Shown: in pieces, positions 55,088 to 63,531 of the stretch
Position numbering within the stretch: the first letter of the stretch is position 1
How the letters are laid out: each line of letters begins with the position of its first letter
Source of the DNA: Lentisalinibacter sp964427415
GTDB taxonomy: Bacteria > Pseudomonadota > Gammaproteobacteria > Steroidobacterales > Woeseiaceae
Length of the DNA: 64,000 nucleotides
Assembly: GCA_964427415.1 (NCBI GenBank)
Contig: CAYRUH010000006.1
Coordinates: 1 to 64,000, forward strand
Direction of reading: 5' to 3'
Translations under genes and position numbers: made by a program
Notes under the pieces: generated by a model
What the model was told of the DNA's origin: nothing
Seen by the model: only the letters and a program-made list of their open reading frames with translations
The model's database searches: none

Positions 55088-55145
55088 GCCTAACGCCTCG
55101 CTTCAGCCGCGCGACAATCGCCTCAGCTGCAAGCGTTGGTTATGC
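55088..55145 (-). other. attC site 1 (58-bp integron recombination site)
   Basis: Read on the minus strand the site has all four boxes: R'' GCATAAC (55145-55139), spacer of 5, L'' CTTGCAGC, an 18-nt centre, L' GCTGAAG, spacer of 6 and R' GTTAGGC (55094-55088). L'' pairs with L' leaving one extrahelical G, the orientation mark recognised by IntI. R'' and R' pair at six of seven positions. A second GTTAGGC copy follows directly (55087-55081), perhaps a scar of cassette exchange. The 58-bp total equals the classic 59-base-element length. Confidence 0.85.
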
Positions 55146-55181
55146 ATTGTTACATGAACCTTCGACGCCTGAATGCGGACA

Positions 55182-55952
55182 CTCCACCTGCCAGCGAGAT
55201 TTGTAGAGTGCGCAAACGGTCAGGGCCGGCGAAAGGTGTGGTTGGTCAGGAATACCAGGCTTTTGCGGGTATCGGGGTCGCGATAGCGGATACGCCGCAA
55301 GTACGCCGGGTAGTTTTGCGAGGCGTAGAAGCCGTTCAATGCCACGGTCTGGTCGCAGATCAGTCCGCAGCTGCGATCGACGGGGGCAGAGTACAGTCGC
55401 CGCGCATCGAGGTTTTTCTTGGCGCGAGTGACGAAGAAGCTGCCGGCCTGATTGAGGCGATAGACCCGCTCAAAGTCGAGATAGCCGCGATTCATGATGT
55501 AGAAGGCGCCCGGCTCGGGCAGCAGCATATCGAGGATGTTGACGTCGTGGAGGCGCCCGTCGGAGACGTGAATAAAGCTGGGGATCGCCCCCCCGCAGGT
55601 CGAGCAAGGTATGCACCTTCACCGCCGCCTTGGTGCTGCGGAAATTCGCCCATGGGAACAACGACAGACACAGATCGATCGTGGTGGAGTCGAGTGCATA
55701 AACGGTGTTATCGAGTTCCGCCCCGAGCGAGTCGCTGGCGTAGAGCTTGCGGGCTTGCGCTGCGAGGCAGCTCTCGATGTCGCGCAGGCTCTCGCGATAG
55801 GTGAGCTGGGCGAAGGCCGTGACGCGGAACTGCTCGGCGCAGGGCAGCGTGCGAATCCGATGGTTGCCTTGGTATCGCTTCACGATGCGGTGGAAGGTGG
55901 TCCACGGCAGGAAGTCCATGACTTGGGCGAACAATGTCTTGCCGGCATACAT
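55182..55952 (-). pseudogene. Decayed IS4-family transposase
   Basis: The start MYAGKTLFAQVMDFLPW and LTYRESLRDIESCLAAQ, then VYALDSTTIDLCLSLFPW with the first catalytic Asp, identify an IS4-type DDE transposase. About 40 residues are missing before that Asp (after QARKLYASDSL). A C7 tract at 55588-55594 shifts the frame by one; removing one base restores reading into MLLPEPGAFYIMNRGYLDF, where the second catalytic Asp (normally MDRGY) is Asn. A further shift near 55225 precedes YKSRWQVE, the Y-x2-R-x3-E motif, and the element is cut at about 55182. TAACCGGACAGTAGTG near 56080-56094 may be its outer end. Confidence 0.85.
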
Positions 55953-56122
55953 CGGCGTTCCTCGGAAACGGGGTTCCGAGACGGTCTCCGAGAGGGCAAG
56001 TCAGGTTCAAGTCGAAACCACCTCAAAAGGGCCGTTTTTGAAAATCAAATCAGACGCTTGGCTGCAGGCCCGGCGCAGTTAACCGGACAGTAGTGATGGC
56101 AGGACTAATTCGCGCATTACGT

Positions 56123-56368
56123 TTACTTTGCCGTCGGATTAGCATTCTTCTTCTGGGCTCCACCAAGGATTGCTGCTGCAGCAGCTGCATAGATAGCTGC
56201 AACTGATCCGTAGATAGACGGCGTGCCGGGAATTGACGAAGACATTGCAATGCCGATAAACAGGCCAGCACCGCCGAAAGCAATTCCGGCGAGCGCATAT
56301 GTGTATCTAGCCGTCGTTGTATTCCTTGTTCGGTGTCAAGAACGACTCGATCTATTGAAACCTAGCAT
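56123..56368 (-). pseudogene. Small two-helix membrane protein with in-frame TGA
   Basis: On the minus strand ATG 56368 opens MLGFNRSSRS, meets TGA at 56338-56336 as codon 11, then stays open to TAA 56125-56123. The part after the TGA is clearly protein-like: ARYTYALAG, a helix (IAFGGAGLFIGIAM), a second helix (SVAAIYAAAAAAILGGA) and a lysine-rich tail. No alternative start lies between the TGA and the first helix. It is most simply a gene inactivated by one nonsense change. It fits as the cassette upstream of attC site 1, with the IS4 remnant lodged between. Confidence 0.55.
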
Positions 56369-56453
56369 AACGACGTACATGAGGGGCGTTTTTTTGGGAG
56401 GGTAGCCCGAAGGGCGCGGCAGGAAAACATCCCAGCCCATGTACTTGTTAGCC
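56365..56453 (-). other. Candidate attC site 3 (weak)
   Basis: On the minus strand GGCTAAC (56453-56447) and GTTATGC (56371-56365) could be R'' and R', with GTACATG and CATGTAC pairing just inside them. Neither core fits the consensus exactly and the spacers are only 2-3 bases, so this may be decayed or a coincidence. Its R' end overlaps the ATG of the small membrane protein, which is the expected place for a cassette boundary. Confidence 0.3.
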
Positions 56454-56483
56454 ATCAAATACACCGCGGTAAACACGCTTGAT

Positions 56484-56556
56484 TAACCTCAATGTGGCAA
56501 TAAATCAGGCCGCGATTTCCCGTTCGACTGCCTGATTTATTGCTACATTGAGGTTA
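56484..56556. mobile_element. MITE-like inverted-repeat element from IS1380-type ends
   Basis: A 73-bp near-palindrome: 56484-56510 (TAACCTCAATGTGGCAATAA...) pairs with 56530-56556 at 26 of 27 positions. The left 44 bases also match the left end of the IS1380-family element at 62407 (CCTCAATGTCGCAATAAATC..., through GTTCGAC), and the right arm is that same end inverted. It has no coding capacity and could be moved in trans by an intact relative. Confidence 0.75.
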
Positions 56557-56665
56557 CTCCCCTCTCTTATTCCGATTGTGCAAGCCTTTATACTACAAAA
56601 ATAGCAGTAGTCAGGGATGTTGGAGTTCGCTAGGTTCCGGCAGGAGACAATGGGAGGATTCAGCA

Positions 56666-57967
56666 ATGCGATGGTTGTGCGGATTGGTACTGGTATTTTC
56701 AACGTTCAATTCCGGATTTATTGCAGCCGAAGCTACGGCATCGAACCAATCCGAAATTGTCGTTGCCTGGAATGAAGTCATTTTTAAGATGGCAGAGGCC
56801 GAGGACGGCTTTCTCACTCTGAAAGGGGTTCGTACGGCGGCAATGACACATCTCGCCATCCACGATGCGATATCGCACATCCACGATCAGTTCTCGACTG
56901 TCAGACATGACAAATCAGACAAAAATGCAGAATCCGTCGCTGCAGCAAGCCAGGCCGCATTCACCATTGCCGTTGACCAGTATCCGGACCAATTAGCGAC
57001 TCTCGACGCCCTAAATGATCGGTGGCTGGCAACTGTTGCGAGCGGAGGCGCGAAACAGAAGGGAATTGCGCTCGGTGAAGCGGCAGCGAATGCGGTTCTT
57101 AACGATCGAGCGGATGACGGCTGGGATACCTCCGCCGACTACAAGTGGCACCCAATGGCCCCGGGGGTTTACGCAGAGTTTTCCGAGCACAGCGACACTC
57201 CGCAGGGTTTCATCTTTGGCGCTGGTTGGGGGAGTGCAAAAGGATTTGCATTAACGAGCCCGGATCAGTTTCGCTCGCCACCGCCGCCAACCATCGAAAG
57301 CGATGCCTACGCAAAGGCGTTTAACGAAGTAAAATACGTTGGCCGATTCCAAAGCCTTGGTCGAAGCCCGGATCAGACTCATTTGGCGCTTTGGTGGAAA
57401 GACTTTGCGGAAAATTCGCACAATCGACTTGCGCGCGATCTCGCCATTAAAGAGAATCTGACACTATCCGAATCCGCAAGACTGTTCGCGTTGTTGAACG
57501 CGAGCATCTTCGACGCGTATGTCAGCGTATTCAATAACAAGTTTCACTACAATCATTGGCGACCTTATACCGCCATTCGCTGGGCGGCTAACGACGGCAA
57601 CCCGAATACGGAGGCAGAGGAAAGCTGGACCAACACCCACCGCCACACCTATGCCTTTCCGTCCTATCCGTCAGCTCACGGAACAGCCTGTGCTGCAGCA
57701 ATGTCCACGTTCGCAGAGGTGTTTGGAGACGATTACGCATTCACGATGCGCACTCCGATGGTCGATATCGCGGGACCGTTTTCCGGGAAGATCGAGATGC
57801 ATCCGCCCACACGTGAGTTTGACAATTTTTCCGAAGCTGCTGCGGAATGTGCCATCTCACGACTCTATCTAGGCATTCATTTTCGCTATGACTCCGATGC
57901 AGGTTATGAACTTGGTCAGCAAGTTGGACGCCAGGTGATCGAAAATCTACTGACACAAGTCCCGTAG
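56666..57967 (+). CDS. Secreted PAP2/vanadium-haloperoxidase-like protein
   Basis: A 433-residue protein with a Sec signal peptide (about 1-22, ending AAEA). The three phosphate/vanadate-binding motifs of the superfamily are complete: K-x6-RP in NKFHYNHWRPYTAI, PSAH in YPSAHGTACAA, and SR-x5-H-x3-D in SRLYLGIHFRYD. Activity could be acid phosphatase or halide oxidation; sequence does not decide. ATG 56666 follows GGGAGGA. GC content is visibly lower than in the core region, and it stands beside a MITE, suggesting acquisition. Confidence 0.85.
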   Translation: MRWLCGLVLVFSTFNSGFIAAEATASNQSEIVVAWNEVIFKMAEAEDGFLTLKGVRTAAMTHLAIHDAISHIHDQFSTVRHDKSDKNAESVAAASQAAFTIAVDQYPDQLATLDALNDRWLATVASGGAKQKGIALGEAAANAVLNDRADDGWDTSADYKWHPMAPGVYAEFSEHSDTPQGFIFGAGWGSAKGFALTSPDQFRSPPPPTIESDAYAKAFNEVKYVGRFQSLGRSPDQTHLALWWKDFAENSHNRLARDLAIKENLTLSESARLFALLNASIFDAYVSVFNNKFHYNHWRPYTAIRWAANDGNPNTEAEESWTNTHRHTYAFPSYPSAHGTACAAAMSTFAEVFGDDYAFTMRTPMVDIAGPFSGKIEMHPPTREFDNFSEAAAECAISRLYLGIHFRYDSDAGYELGQQVGRQVIENLLTQVP

Positions 57968-58106
57968 CCCTTCAAACGCGGAATAGTCACTCACGTTTGC
58001 CGCAAGAACGGTTGTACTGCGCAGAAGAGCCCGACGGCAACTGAACCAATTGGGCTTTCCACTTCGACAATACCGAACCGGAGACGCCGTCGGACTGAGC
58101 CTGTGC

Positions 58107-58637
58107 CTATCTTGGCTTCCACGTTTCCTTATCCATCACGAAATACTTTGCGTCGGGCGCGCTGGCAATGCGCTTGCCAAACGGCGTCATGCCCAGCCGC
58201 TCCATTACTTGAAACGACCCGGTGTTCGGTAAGTCGGCACCGGCGATAACTCGCGGTATCTCCAAGGTGTTGAATGAGTACTCGAGCAGTGCCGCTGACG
58301 CTTCGGTGGCATACCCCATCCCCCAAACGTTGGGGTGCAGTCCGTAGAGAAGTTCAACTTCACTCGACCCTTCAGGATGTCGAAGGGCAACAAAGCCTAT
58401 AAGCTCGTTGCCGGCCGGGTGCGCGTTTTCACGCAGCGTCCAGAGACCCAGTCCTTCGTTTTTCGCGTCCTCCATGCTGGATACAACCGTTTCGCAGGCT
58501 CGCGAGGCTGAAATTTTCGCGTCGTCCCAAAGATACCTGCGAACTGCGGGCAGCGCCCAAAGTGCGTGGAGCCGACTGACATCTGCCTCCCTCACACGGC
58601 AGAGACTCAACCGCTCAGTGGTAATGATCGCGCTCAC
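58107..58637 (-). CDS. GNAT-family N-acetyltransferase (RimJ/RimL type)
   Basis: A 176-residue acetyltransferase. The start IITTERLSLCRVREADVSRLHALW, the ELLYGLHPNVWGMGYATEA segment (acetyl-CoA pyrophosphate loop, Q/RxxGxG/A-like) and NTGSFQVMERLGM are typical of the ribosomal-protein/small-molecule RimJ/RimL group. Substrate unknown. GTG 58637 gives the family start; ATG 58682 would add 15 residues. No cassette site was seen at either end. Confidence 0.85.
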   Translation of the reverse strand: MSAIITTERLSLCRVREADVSRLHALWALPAVRRYLWDDAKISASRACETVVSSMEDAKNEGLGLWTLRENAHPAGNELIGFVALRHPEGSSEVELLYGLHPNVWGMGYATEASAALLEYSFNTLEIPRVIAGADLPNTGSFQVMERLGMTPFGKRIASAPDAKYFVMDKETWKPR

Positions 58638-58793
58638 AACCTCAAACTCCCACAGATCGCTCCAAGGCACGTAACACCGCAAGAGGTGGACATAGCCTTA
58701 CGTCGCAATGGTCGTCGCAATATCAAGGCAATTGTCTTGACATCGATCCGCTTCACACTACATTTGAATCGCGATCGATGCGTACACACGAAC

Positions 58794-61340
58794 TCATGGC
58801 GGCGATACCGAAAAAGTCGCCGTCACCGTGCGCGGTCCGTCCATGCTCTGGATGAAACAGCCCTCCTCGCCCTGGTCTTCGTCGCAGCCGCTCCAGCCGA
58901 TACCGGTGGTGCCGGGTTCGGGAATGGGGGTAAGCAGTACCGCCATGCCCAACGGAATTTCCTCGTCGCAGTCGTTGCCGTTCGTTCCGCACAGGATGCC
59001 GCCATCGGCGCCGCGGACGGTACCGCCGGGCCCGCCATTGATCAACACCTGCACGGTCAGCAGGGCGGTTTCTGTAGCAGTGTCGGTAACGTTCACACTC
59101 TCCGTCGTTTCGCTCGTGTTGCCAGCGTTGTCGGTGATTCTCAAGCGCGCCAGGTAGCTACCGGCGGCCGGATAACTGTGGCTCACGCTTTGGCCGCTGG
59201 CATCGAAGCTGCCGTCATCCTCAAAATCCCACTGGTGGCTGGCGATGTCACCGGTCGAGTCCGCGGCGTCGAAGACGATGTTGGCATCGACGGTGGCGGG
59301 GTTCGGCGTGACGGTAAAGCTGGCGAGCAGTTCTGTTGGTGGCTCTCCCGGCTCTTCCGGCTCGCCGCGGCCGAAGCGGATCTTGCAATGCGTCGGGCCA
59401 TTGACCTGCACGCTGGTAGTCAACAAGCCGGGGAAGCCGGTGCAGTCCCATTGCCATTGCGATTCACTGACAGAGGAGTTTTCATCCGGCGTCGCGGTCA
59501 GGGTCACCGTGGTGCCGGCCGGCAGATTCTGCCAGCACATGATGCCGCGGCAATAGAGGGTTTGGTCGATGTCGGTGGTGGGGTCGGTGCCGCTGACGTC
59601 GCTGGTCACCTCGCCGCTGCCGAGGCCCTGTTTGTAAACGATGAGCCGGTGACCGATATCATTCACGCAGCTGTTGTCATCGCCCAGGGTCAGCACCGGT
59701 GTGGCACCCAGCGCGTTGATGCCGGTGCCGTCCCCGCGTTGGCCAGAAAGATTGTCGCCCCAGGCGTAGACGCGGCTGCCCAGGTCACGGCCCGTACCCG
59801 CTTCCTGGCAGGCGTTGATGTGGCGCCCAACGCTGACCGCCATGGCGTGGGAAGCACCCGCGGCGATCTGCCTGACGCCATCGAAATCGTTGTTGATCAA
59901 CGGCGTGCTCAAGGCCTGGATGGGGGCAGGTTCCTGGACGACGCCGGCAATGCCCAGGCCGCCGCCCTGGCCCAAGCCAACGTCGCCCCATATCCAGACA
60001 CTGCCTTCCGGGTCGCCGGTAACGGGGTCGCCGACGACTGCCGCCATACCAAATGCCCCGCCCGCGGCGATGCGCGAGACATTGCGCAAACCCGGAATGA
60101 CGGCTGGCTCTGGGTCGCGGTCATTCGCAATGTCGGTGACACGCCCAAGCTGATTGCTATCGTTATCTCCCCAACTCCAGACACGATTTTCTCCATCGAG
60201 CGCCAGATAGAACGATCTCGCACCTATCGATTCAGCGCCACCGGCCGCGATCTCACGTATATCCGGTAAACCATCTTTCACCTCCATGCTGTAACCTTCC
60301 GTGACAAGATCCTCGGGCTGATAAGCCTCCCAAACTTGATTGCTGTCATCCAGCGCCAAAAAGCCACCGCCGACATTGCGACCTCCTCCCGCGGCGATCG
60401 CCCTGATCCCATCGAGAAAGCCGTCTGCGGTAGGAATTGCAACCGGCACGAAGCCGTTATCCGGATAGACGGATTCGCCCTCTCGCTCGCGCACCCAGAG
60501 GGTCGTCAAAACGCCCCAGCCGAAAACCTGGCCGTCACTGCGTAGCGCATACGACATGTCGTCGCCGGCCGCTACCGCCACGATATTGCCCAAGCCTGAG
60601 ACCTGCACGGGAGTCTCTCGATCGGTATTAGTGCCGTCACCGAGAATACCGTCAATGTTTCTGCCCCAAGCCCATACCGCACCATCGGAATCCACAGCGA
60701 CCGAATGAGAAGTCCCGCCGGCAATCGCAACAATGTTGCTCAGATTGGCGATCCGCGCCGGCTGTGAACGATCTCGCCGAGAGCCATCGCCCAACTGGCC
60801 GCGGTCATTCGAACCCCAGGCCCAGACACTGCCATCAGCGGTCAGCGCCAGAGAATGGGCCTCACCGGCCGCCAATTCGACGACCGGCGGCGCGGCTGCG
60901 GGCGATGCCAGAAACAGGTTGACGGGCACCTTCAAGGGCGTGCTGCCGCGGAATCCGCTCGCAGCGTAGTGATCATACTCGTGGTCGTCGGCGCTCAACC
61001 CCGCGTCAACGGTGCGCCACTCGCAGCCGACGTCGAAATCAGAGTCGGGGCAGGCTTCCGACGGGCCGATGTTGAGATACCGGGCCAACAACTCGGTTAT
61101 GGTCAGTGTGCCGAAATCAAAACCCACCGGATCGCCGGTAAAGGAGTCGACCGCGGTTGTTTCGACGGTTTCGCTTTCCCCCGGTCTTAGGACGACGGCC
61201 ACGGGTTGCGATTGAAGAGTTGTGTTGTCGCCGATGGGAGTCGCTTCACCTCCTCCGACGTTGCCCTGCCCGCACCCGGCGAGAACGAGCAGCAAGAAAA
61301 TGGCCATCAGGCGGGTCTTGTTGATTGTTGCTTGGATCAT
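58794..61340 (-). CDS. RCC1-repeat and PKD-domain lipoprotein
   Basis: An 848-residue predicted lipoprotein (lipobox LAGC near residue 22) with ATG 61340 behind AAGGAG. After a roughly 110-residue N-terminal region come about six RCC1-type propeller blades (GEAHSLALTADGSVWAWGSNDRGQLGDG pattern, residues about 125-500). A PKD-like domain follows (about 610-700, PATVDANIVFDAADSTG...HSYPAAGSYLARL), with beta-rich repeats rich in glycine and cysteine before and after it. Surface or periplasmic exposure is likely. RCC1 repeats in bacteria usually mediate binding; no catalytic motif was seen. Confidence 0.85.
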   Translation of the reverse strand: MIQATINKTRLMAIFLLLVLAGCGQGNVGGGEATPIGDNTTLQSQPVAVVLRPGESETVETTAVDSFTGDPVGFDFGTLTITELLARYLNIGPSEACPDSDFDVGCEWRTVDAGLSADDHEYDHYAASGFRGSTPLKVPVNLFLASPAAAPPVVELAAGEAHSLALTADGSVWAWGSNDRGQLGDGSRRDRSQPARIANLSNIVAIAGGTSHSVAVDSDGAVWAWGRNIDGILGDGTNTDRETPVQVSGLGNIVAVAAGDDMSYALRSDGQVFGWGVLTTLWVREREGESVYPDNGFVPVAIPTADGFLDGIRAIAAGGGRNVGGGFLALDDSNQVWEAYQPEDLVTEGYSMEVKDGLPDIREIAAGGAESIGARSFYLALDGENRVWSWGDNDSNQLGRVTDIANDRDPEPAVIPGLRNVSRIAAGGAFGMAAVVGDPVTGDPEGSVWIWGDVGLGQGGGLGIAGVVQEPAPIQALSTPLINNDFDGVRQIAAGASHAMAVSVGRHINACQEAGTGRDLGSRVYAWGDNLSGQRGDGTGINALGATPVLTLGDDNSCVNDIGHRLIVYKQGLGSGEVTSDVSGTDPTTDIDQTLYCRGIMCWQNLPAGTTVTLTATPDENSSVSESQWQWDCTGFPGLLTTSVQVNGPTHCKIRFGRGEPEEPGEPPTELLASFTVTPNPATVDANIVFDAADSTGDIASHQWDFEDDGSFDASGQSVSHSYPAAGSYLARLRITDNAGNTSETTESVNVTDTATETALLTVQVLINGGPGGTVRGADGGILCGTNGNDCDEEIPLGMAVLLTPIPEPGTTGIGWSGCDEDQGEEGCFIQSMDGPRTVTATFSVSPP

Positions 61341-61479
61341 TGTTGGCTCCTTCGTCCTTGTAGGGAGTGCCCGACGGCATGTCGCTGGATCGATCCCCCC
61401 GAAGTCGAAAGGCACGACTCTAGCGGCGAGTTCTTGTATCAACTAGTATCGTTTCTGTAGTAACTCAGGAGCCGCGGCG

Positions 61480-62250
61480 ATGCCAACGCGTACACCGACG
61501 TCATCTACCTACGGACAATATTGTCCCCTTGCCCTCGCCGCCGAGCTGTTGTGCCGACGTTGGTCGATCCTGGTGATCAGCCGCGTGTTGGACGGCTGCC
61601 GGACGTACAGCGAGATCCATAGAGGCGTACCGAAGATCTCGCCGTCGCTGCTGTCGACGCGTCTGTCGGAGCTCGAGGATGCCGGGCTGATCCGGCGCGA
61701 AAAAATTAAGGGTGAGAAACGCTATCGGTATCTGCCGACCGACGCTGGTGCGGACCTTGAGCCCGTGATCAACAGCATGGCTGTCTGGGGTCAGCAGTGG
61801 TCGCGGGATATGAAGATGGATGATCTCGATCCCGCTTTCCTCGCCTGGAGCATGTCAACGCGCATCGACATCGACGCAATGCCGCCGGGGCGTACCGTGA
61901 TCGAGTTCGAGTTCTCTGGAACACCGGCCGGACTTCGGCGCTTCTGGTTGATTAGCGAAGACGGCAAGATCGACATGTGTTTGAAGGACCCGGGCTACGA
62001 GACAGATTTGTACGTCCGGTCGAACATGCGTCGATTCGTTGAGGCGTGGCGCGGTTTTCGCGATCTCAGAGCGGAGATACGCGCCGGCACTATTCGCTTG
62101 ACGGGACCGAAAGCACTACGTTCGGCATTCCCGAACTGGATGCTGTTGAGCGGTCTTGCGATTCATCGACGCCGCGCGACTGGCCGCGAAAGCAAGTTGA
62201 GCGAATGCGGTCGAACGGTCAGGTTGAAACAGCGCGCTACAAAAGCATAG
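61480..62250 (+). CDS. HxlR-family transcriptional regulator
   Basis: A 256-residue regulator. Residues about 12-105 are the HxlR winged helix (CPLALAAELLCRRWSILVI, SEIHRGVPKISPSLLSTRLSELEDAGLI). The long C-terminal half (about 120-235) resembles the SCP2-like extension of the larger HxlR proteins. The cysteine C15 in YGQYCPLALA is at the position used for redox or aldehyde sensing in several HxlR proteins. It diverges from the RCC1 lipoprotein with 139 bases between, so it may control it. ATG 61480 follows AGGAG. Confidence 0.88.
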   Translation: MPTRTPTSSTYGQYCPLALAAELLCRRWSILVISRVLDGCRTYSEIHRGVPKISPSLLSTRLSELEDAGLIRREKIKGEKRYRYLPTDAGADLEPVINSMAVWGQQWSRDMKMDDLDPAFLAWSMSTRIDIDAMPPGRTVIEFEFSGTPAGLRRFWLISEDGKIDMCLKDPGYETDLYVRSNMRRFVEAWRGFRDLRAEIRAGTIRLTGPKALRSAFPNWMLLSGLAIHRRRATGRESKLSECGRTVRLKQRATKA

Positions 62251-62406
62251 CTGAAGCGGAAACCGGATTAATGCCCATTTGACCGACTGGGCCGAGGCCG
62301 GTGCATTCGAGAACGCCGCGGCCGCAACGATCGCGGCAGAACTTGCGGTATCTGATGAACGGTCCTTTACTATTCCCTGCAAGGCCATTTCGCAACCAGT
62401 GACTAG

Positions 62407-63147
62407 CCTCAATGTCGCAATAAATCAGGCCGCGATCGCCCGTTCGACGGCCTGAAACCGCTCCCGGATAATCGCGTTGCTGCCGACATCGAGGGTTGAT
62501 CGGCCGTCGGGCCGCACGAGCAGGCCGGCCCGATTGATGAACTGATAACGCAAGGTGTGAATCGACTGGAACAGGCGGATCGTGCGGCGCTTGCGGTTCG
62601 AGCCTCGGCGCTCCGTTGTCCGGGTCTGCAGCGCGCGCATCAGATTGAACGCGAGAATGCTCATGATCTGCGAGGCGCTGTTGGCCTCGTAGCGCTGCGT
62701 CGGCACGCAGTCGAAGGCAAAGCCGCCCTTGAGCTCGCCGTAAACCTTCTCGTGAGTCCCGCGGCCGCAGAGGAAGAACCACAAGGTTCGCCCCGAGACC
62801 GGCTTGTTGGTCACGATCACCAGCACCAAAAGCATCATTGGCACCGAACCGAAATCGCTGGCCGGCAACGCCGCCGGGGCGCCGCGCAGATGACCCTTGA
62901 AATCCAGCGCTCGAAGAAACCGGGCGATCAGCTCCAGCCCGGCGAACGACGTCAGCCCTGGCGCCTCGTAGCGCAGCGACAAATCTCCATTGATCCGGCG
63001 CCGCAAATCTGCTCTGCTTAACCTCACGAGATGTGGCCTCTCCTGGATGGCTTTGTTTAGGTCTGCAAACCCAACAATACCAGCAGTGACGCCCATCTCG
63101 CCTTATCCCTTCACCCGATCAATCGCCCGGTTTTTGCAACATCGAGG
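62407..63147 (-). mobile_element. Internally deleted IS1380-family insertion sequence
   Basis: The element runs from CCTCAATGTCGCAAT (62407) to the inverted end ATCGAGG (63147; reading inwards CCTCGATGTTGCAA), about 741 bp against roughly 1.6-1.7 kb for full-length relatives. Flanking bases are not a matching duplication (CTAG on the left, TTAA on the right), so one flank has rearranged. It encodes only the shortened transposase at 62425-63096. Its left end is the source pattern for the small element at 56484. Confidence 0.8.
62425..63096 (-). pseudogene. IS1380-family transposase with central deletion
   Basis: A 223-residue open frame made of the two ends of an IS1380 transposase. Residues 1-90 match the N-terminal region (GLTSFAGLELIARFLRALDF, then SDFGSVPMMLLVLV). 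Residues about 92-223 match the C-terminal third (VTNKPVSGRTLWFF, CGRGTHEKVYGELKGGFAFD, HTLRYQFINRAGLL). The middle 200-250 residues, which hold the catalytic aspartates, are absent, and the joint is in frame. The product would be inactive as a transposase, though it could still bind the ends. Confidence 0.8.
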
Positions 63148-63531
63148 TTAACTATATCTATTTGACGATTATGTCATGAGAGAAAACTATCACAAGCGGC
63201 GAATAATGGATGAGGCGCGTCGGCAAGTTCCCGAATACTCTGAGGCTGATGGGGAGATATGTTTCGCGAACCAGTAGGCAGGATATTTGACGTCATCGCA
63301 GCCGCCCAAATTGCTTGATCGGGTCCGCGAAACGATCCGGTTGCACCAGTACAGTGATCAAACAGAGAAGGCATATGTCAGCTGGATTCGACGCTGAATC
63401 ATCTTCCACGGAAAGCGCCAGCCGGCGGACCTGGGCGCGATGGAGGCCACCGCTCGACGCGTGGAAGCTGGGGCGTTAACGCGGTGAGGAGTCCGATGGA
63501 TACGTGATCCGGGCTTGCAGCTCTGCCGGCT
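63148..63531. other. 384-bp spacer without a recognised gene
   Basis: Between the IS1380 element and the TPR fragment I see no supported gene. A plus-strand frame from ATG 63177 (MRENYHKRRIMDEARR...) encodes only 33 residues with no family pattern. The first 230 bases are markedly richer in AT than the rest of the region, which suggests that the IS landed in or brought in foreign DNA. Confidence 0.35.

Noticed and set aside
56336..56338. In-frame TGA in the small membrane gene considered as selenocysteine
   Set aside because: No SECIS-like hairpin is apparent after it, and a Sec codon at position 11 before the first helix in such a protein has no precedent I know of; a nonsense mutation is simpler.
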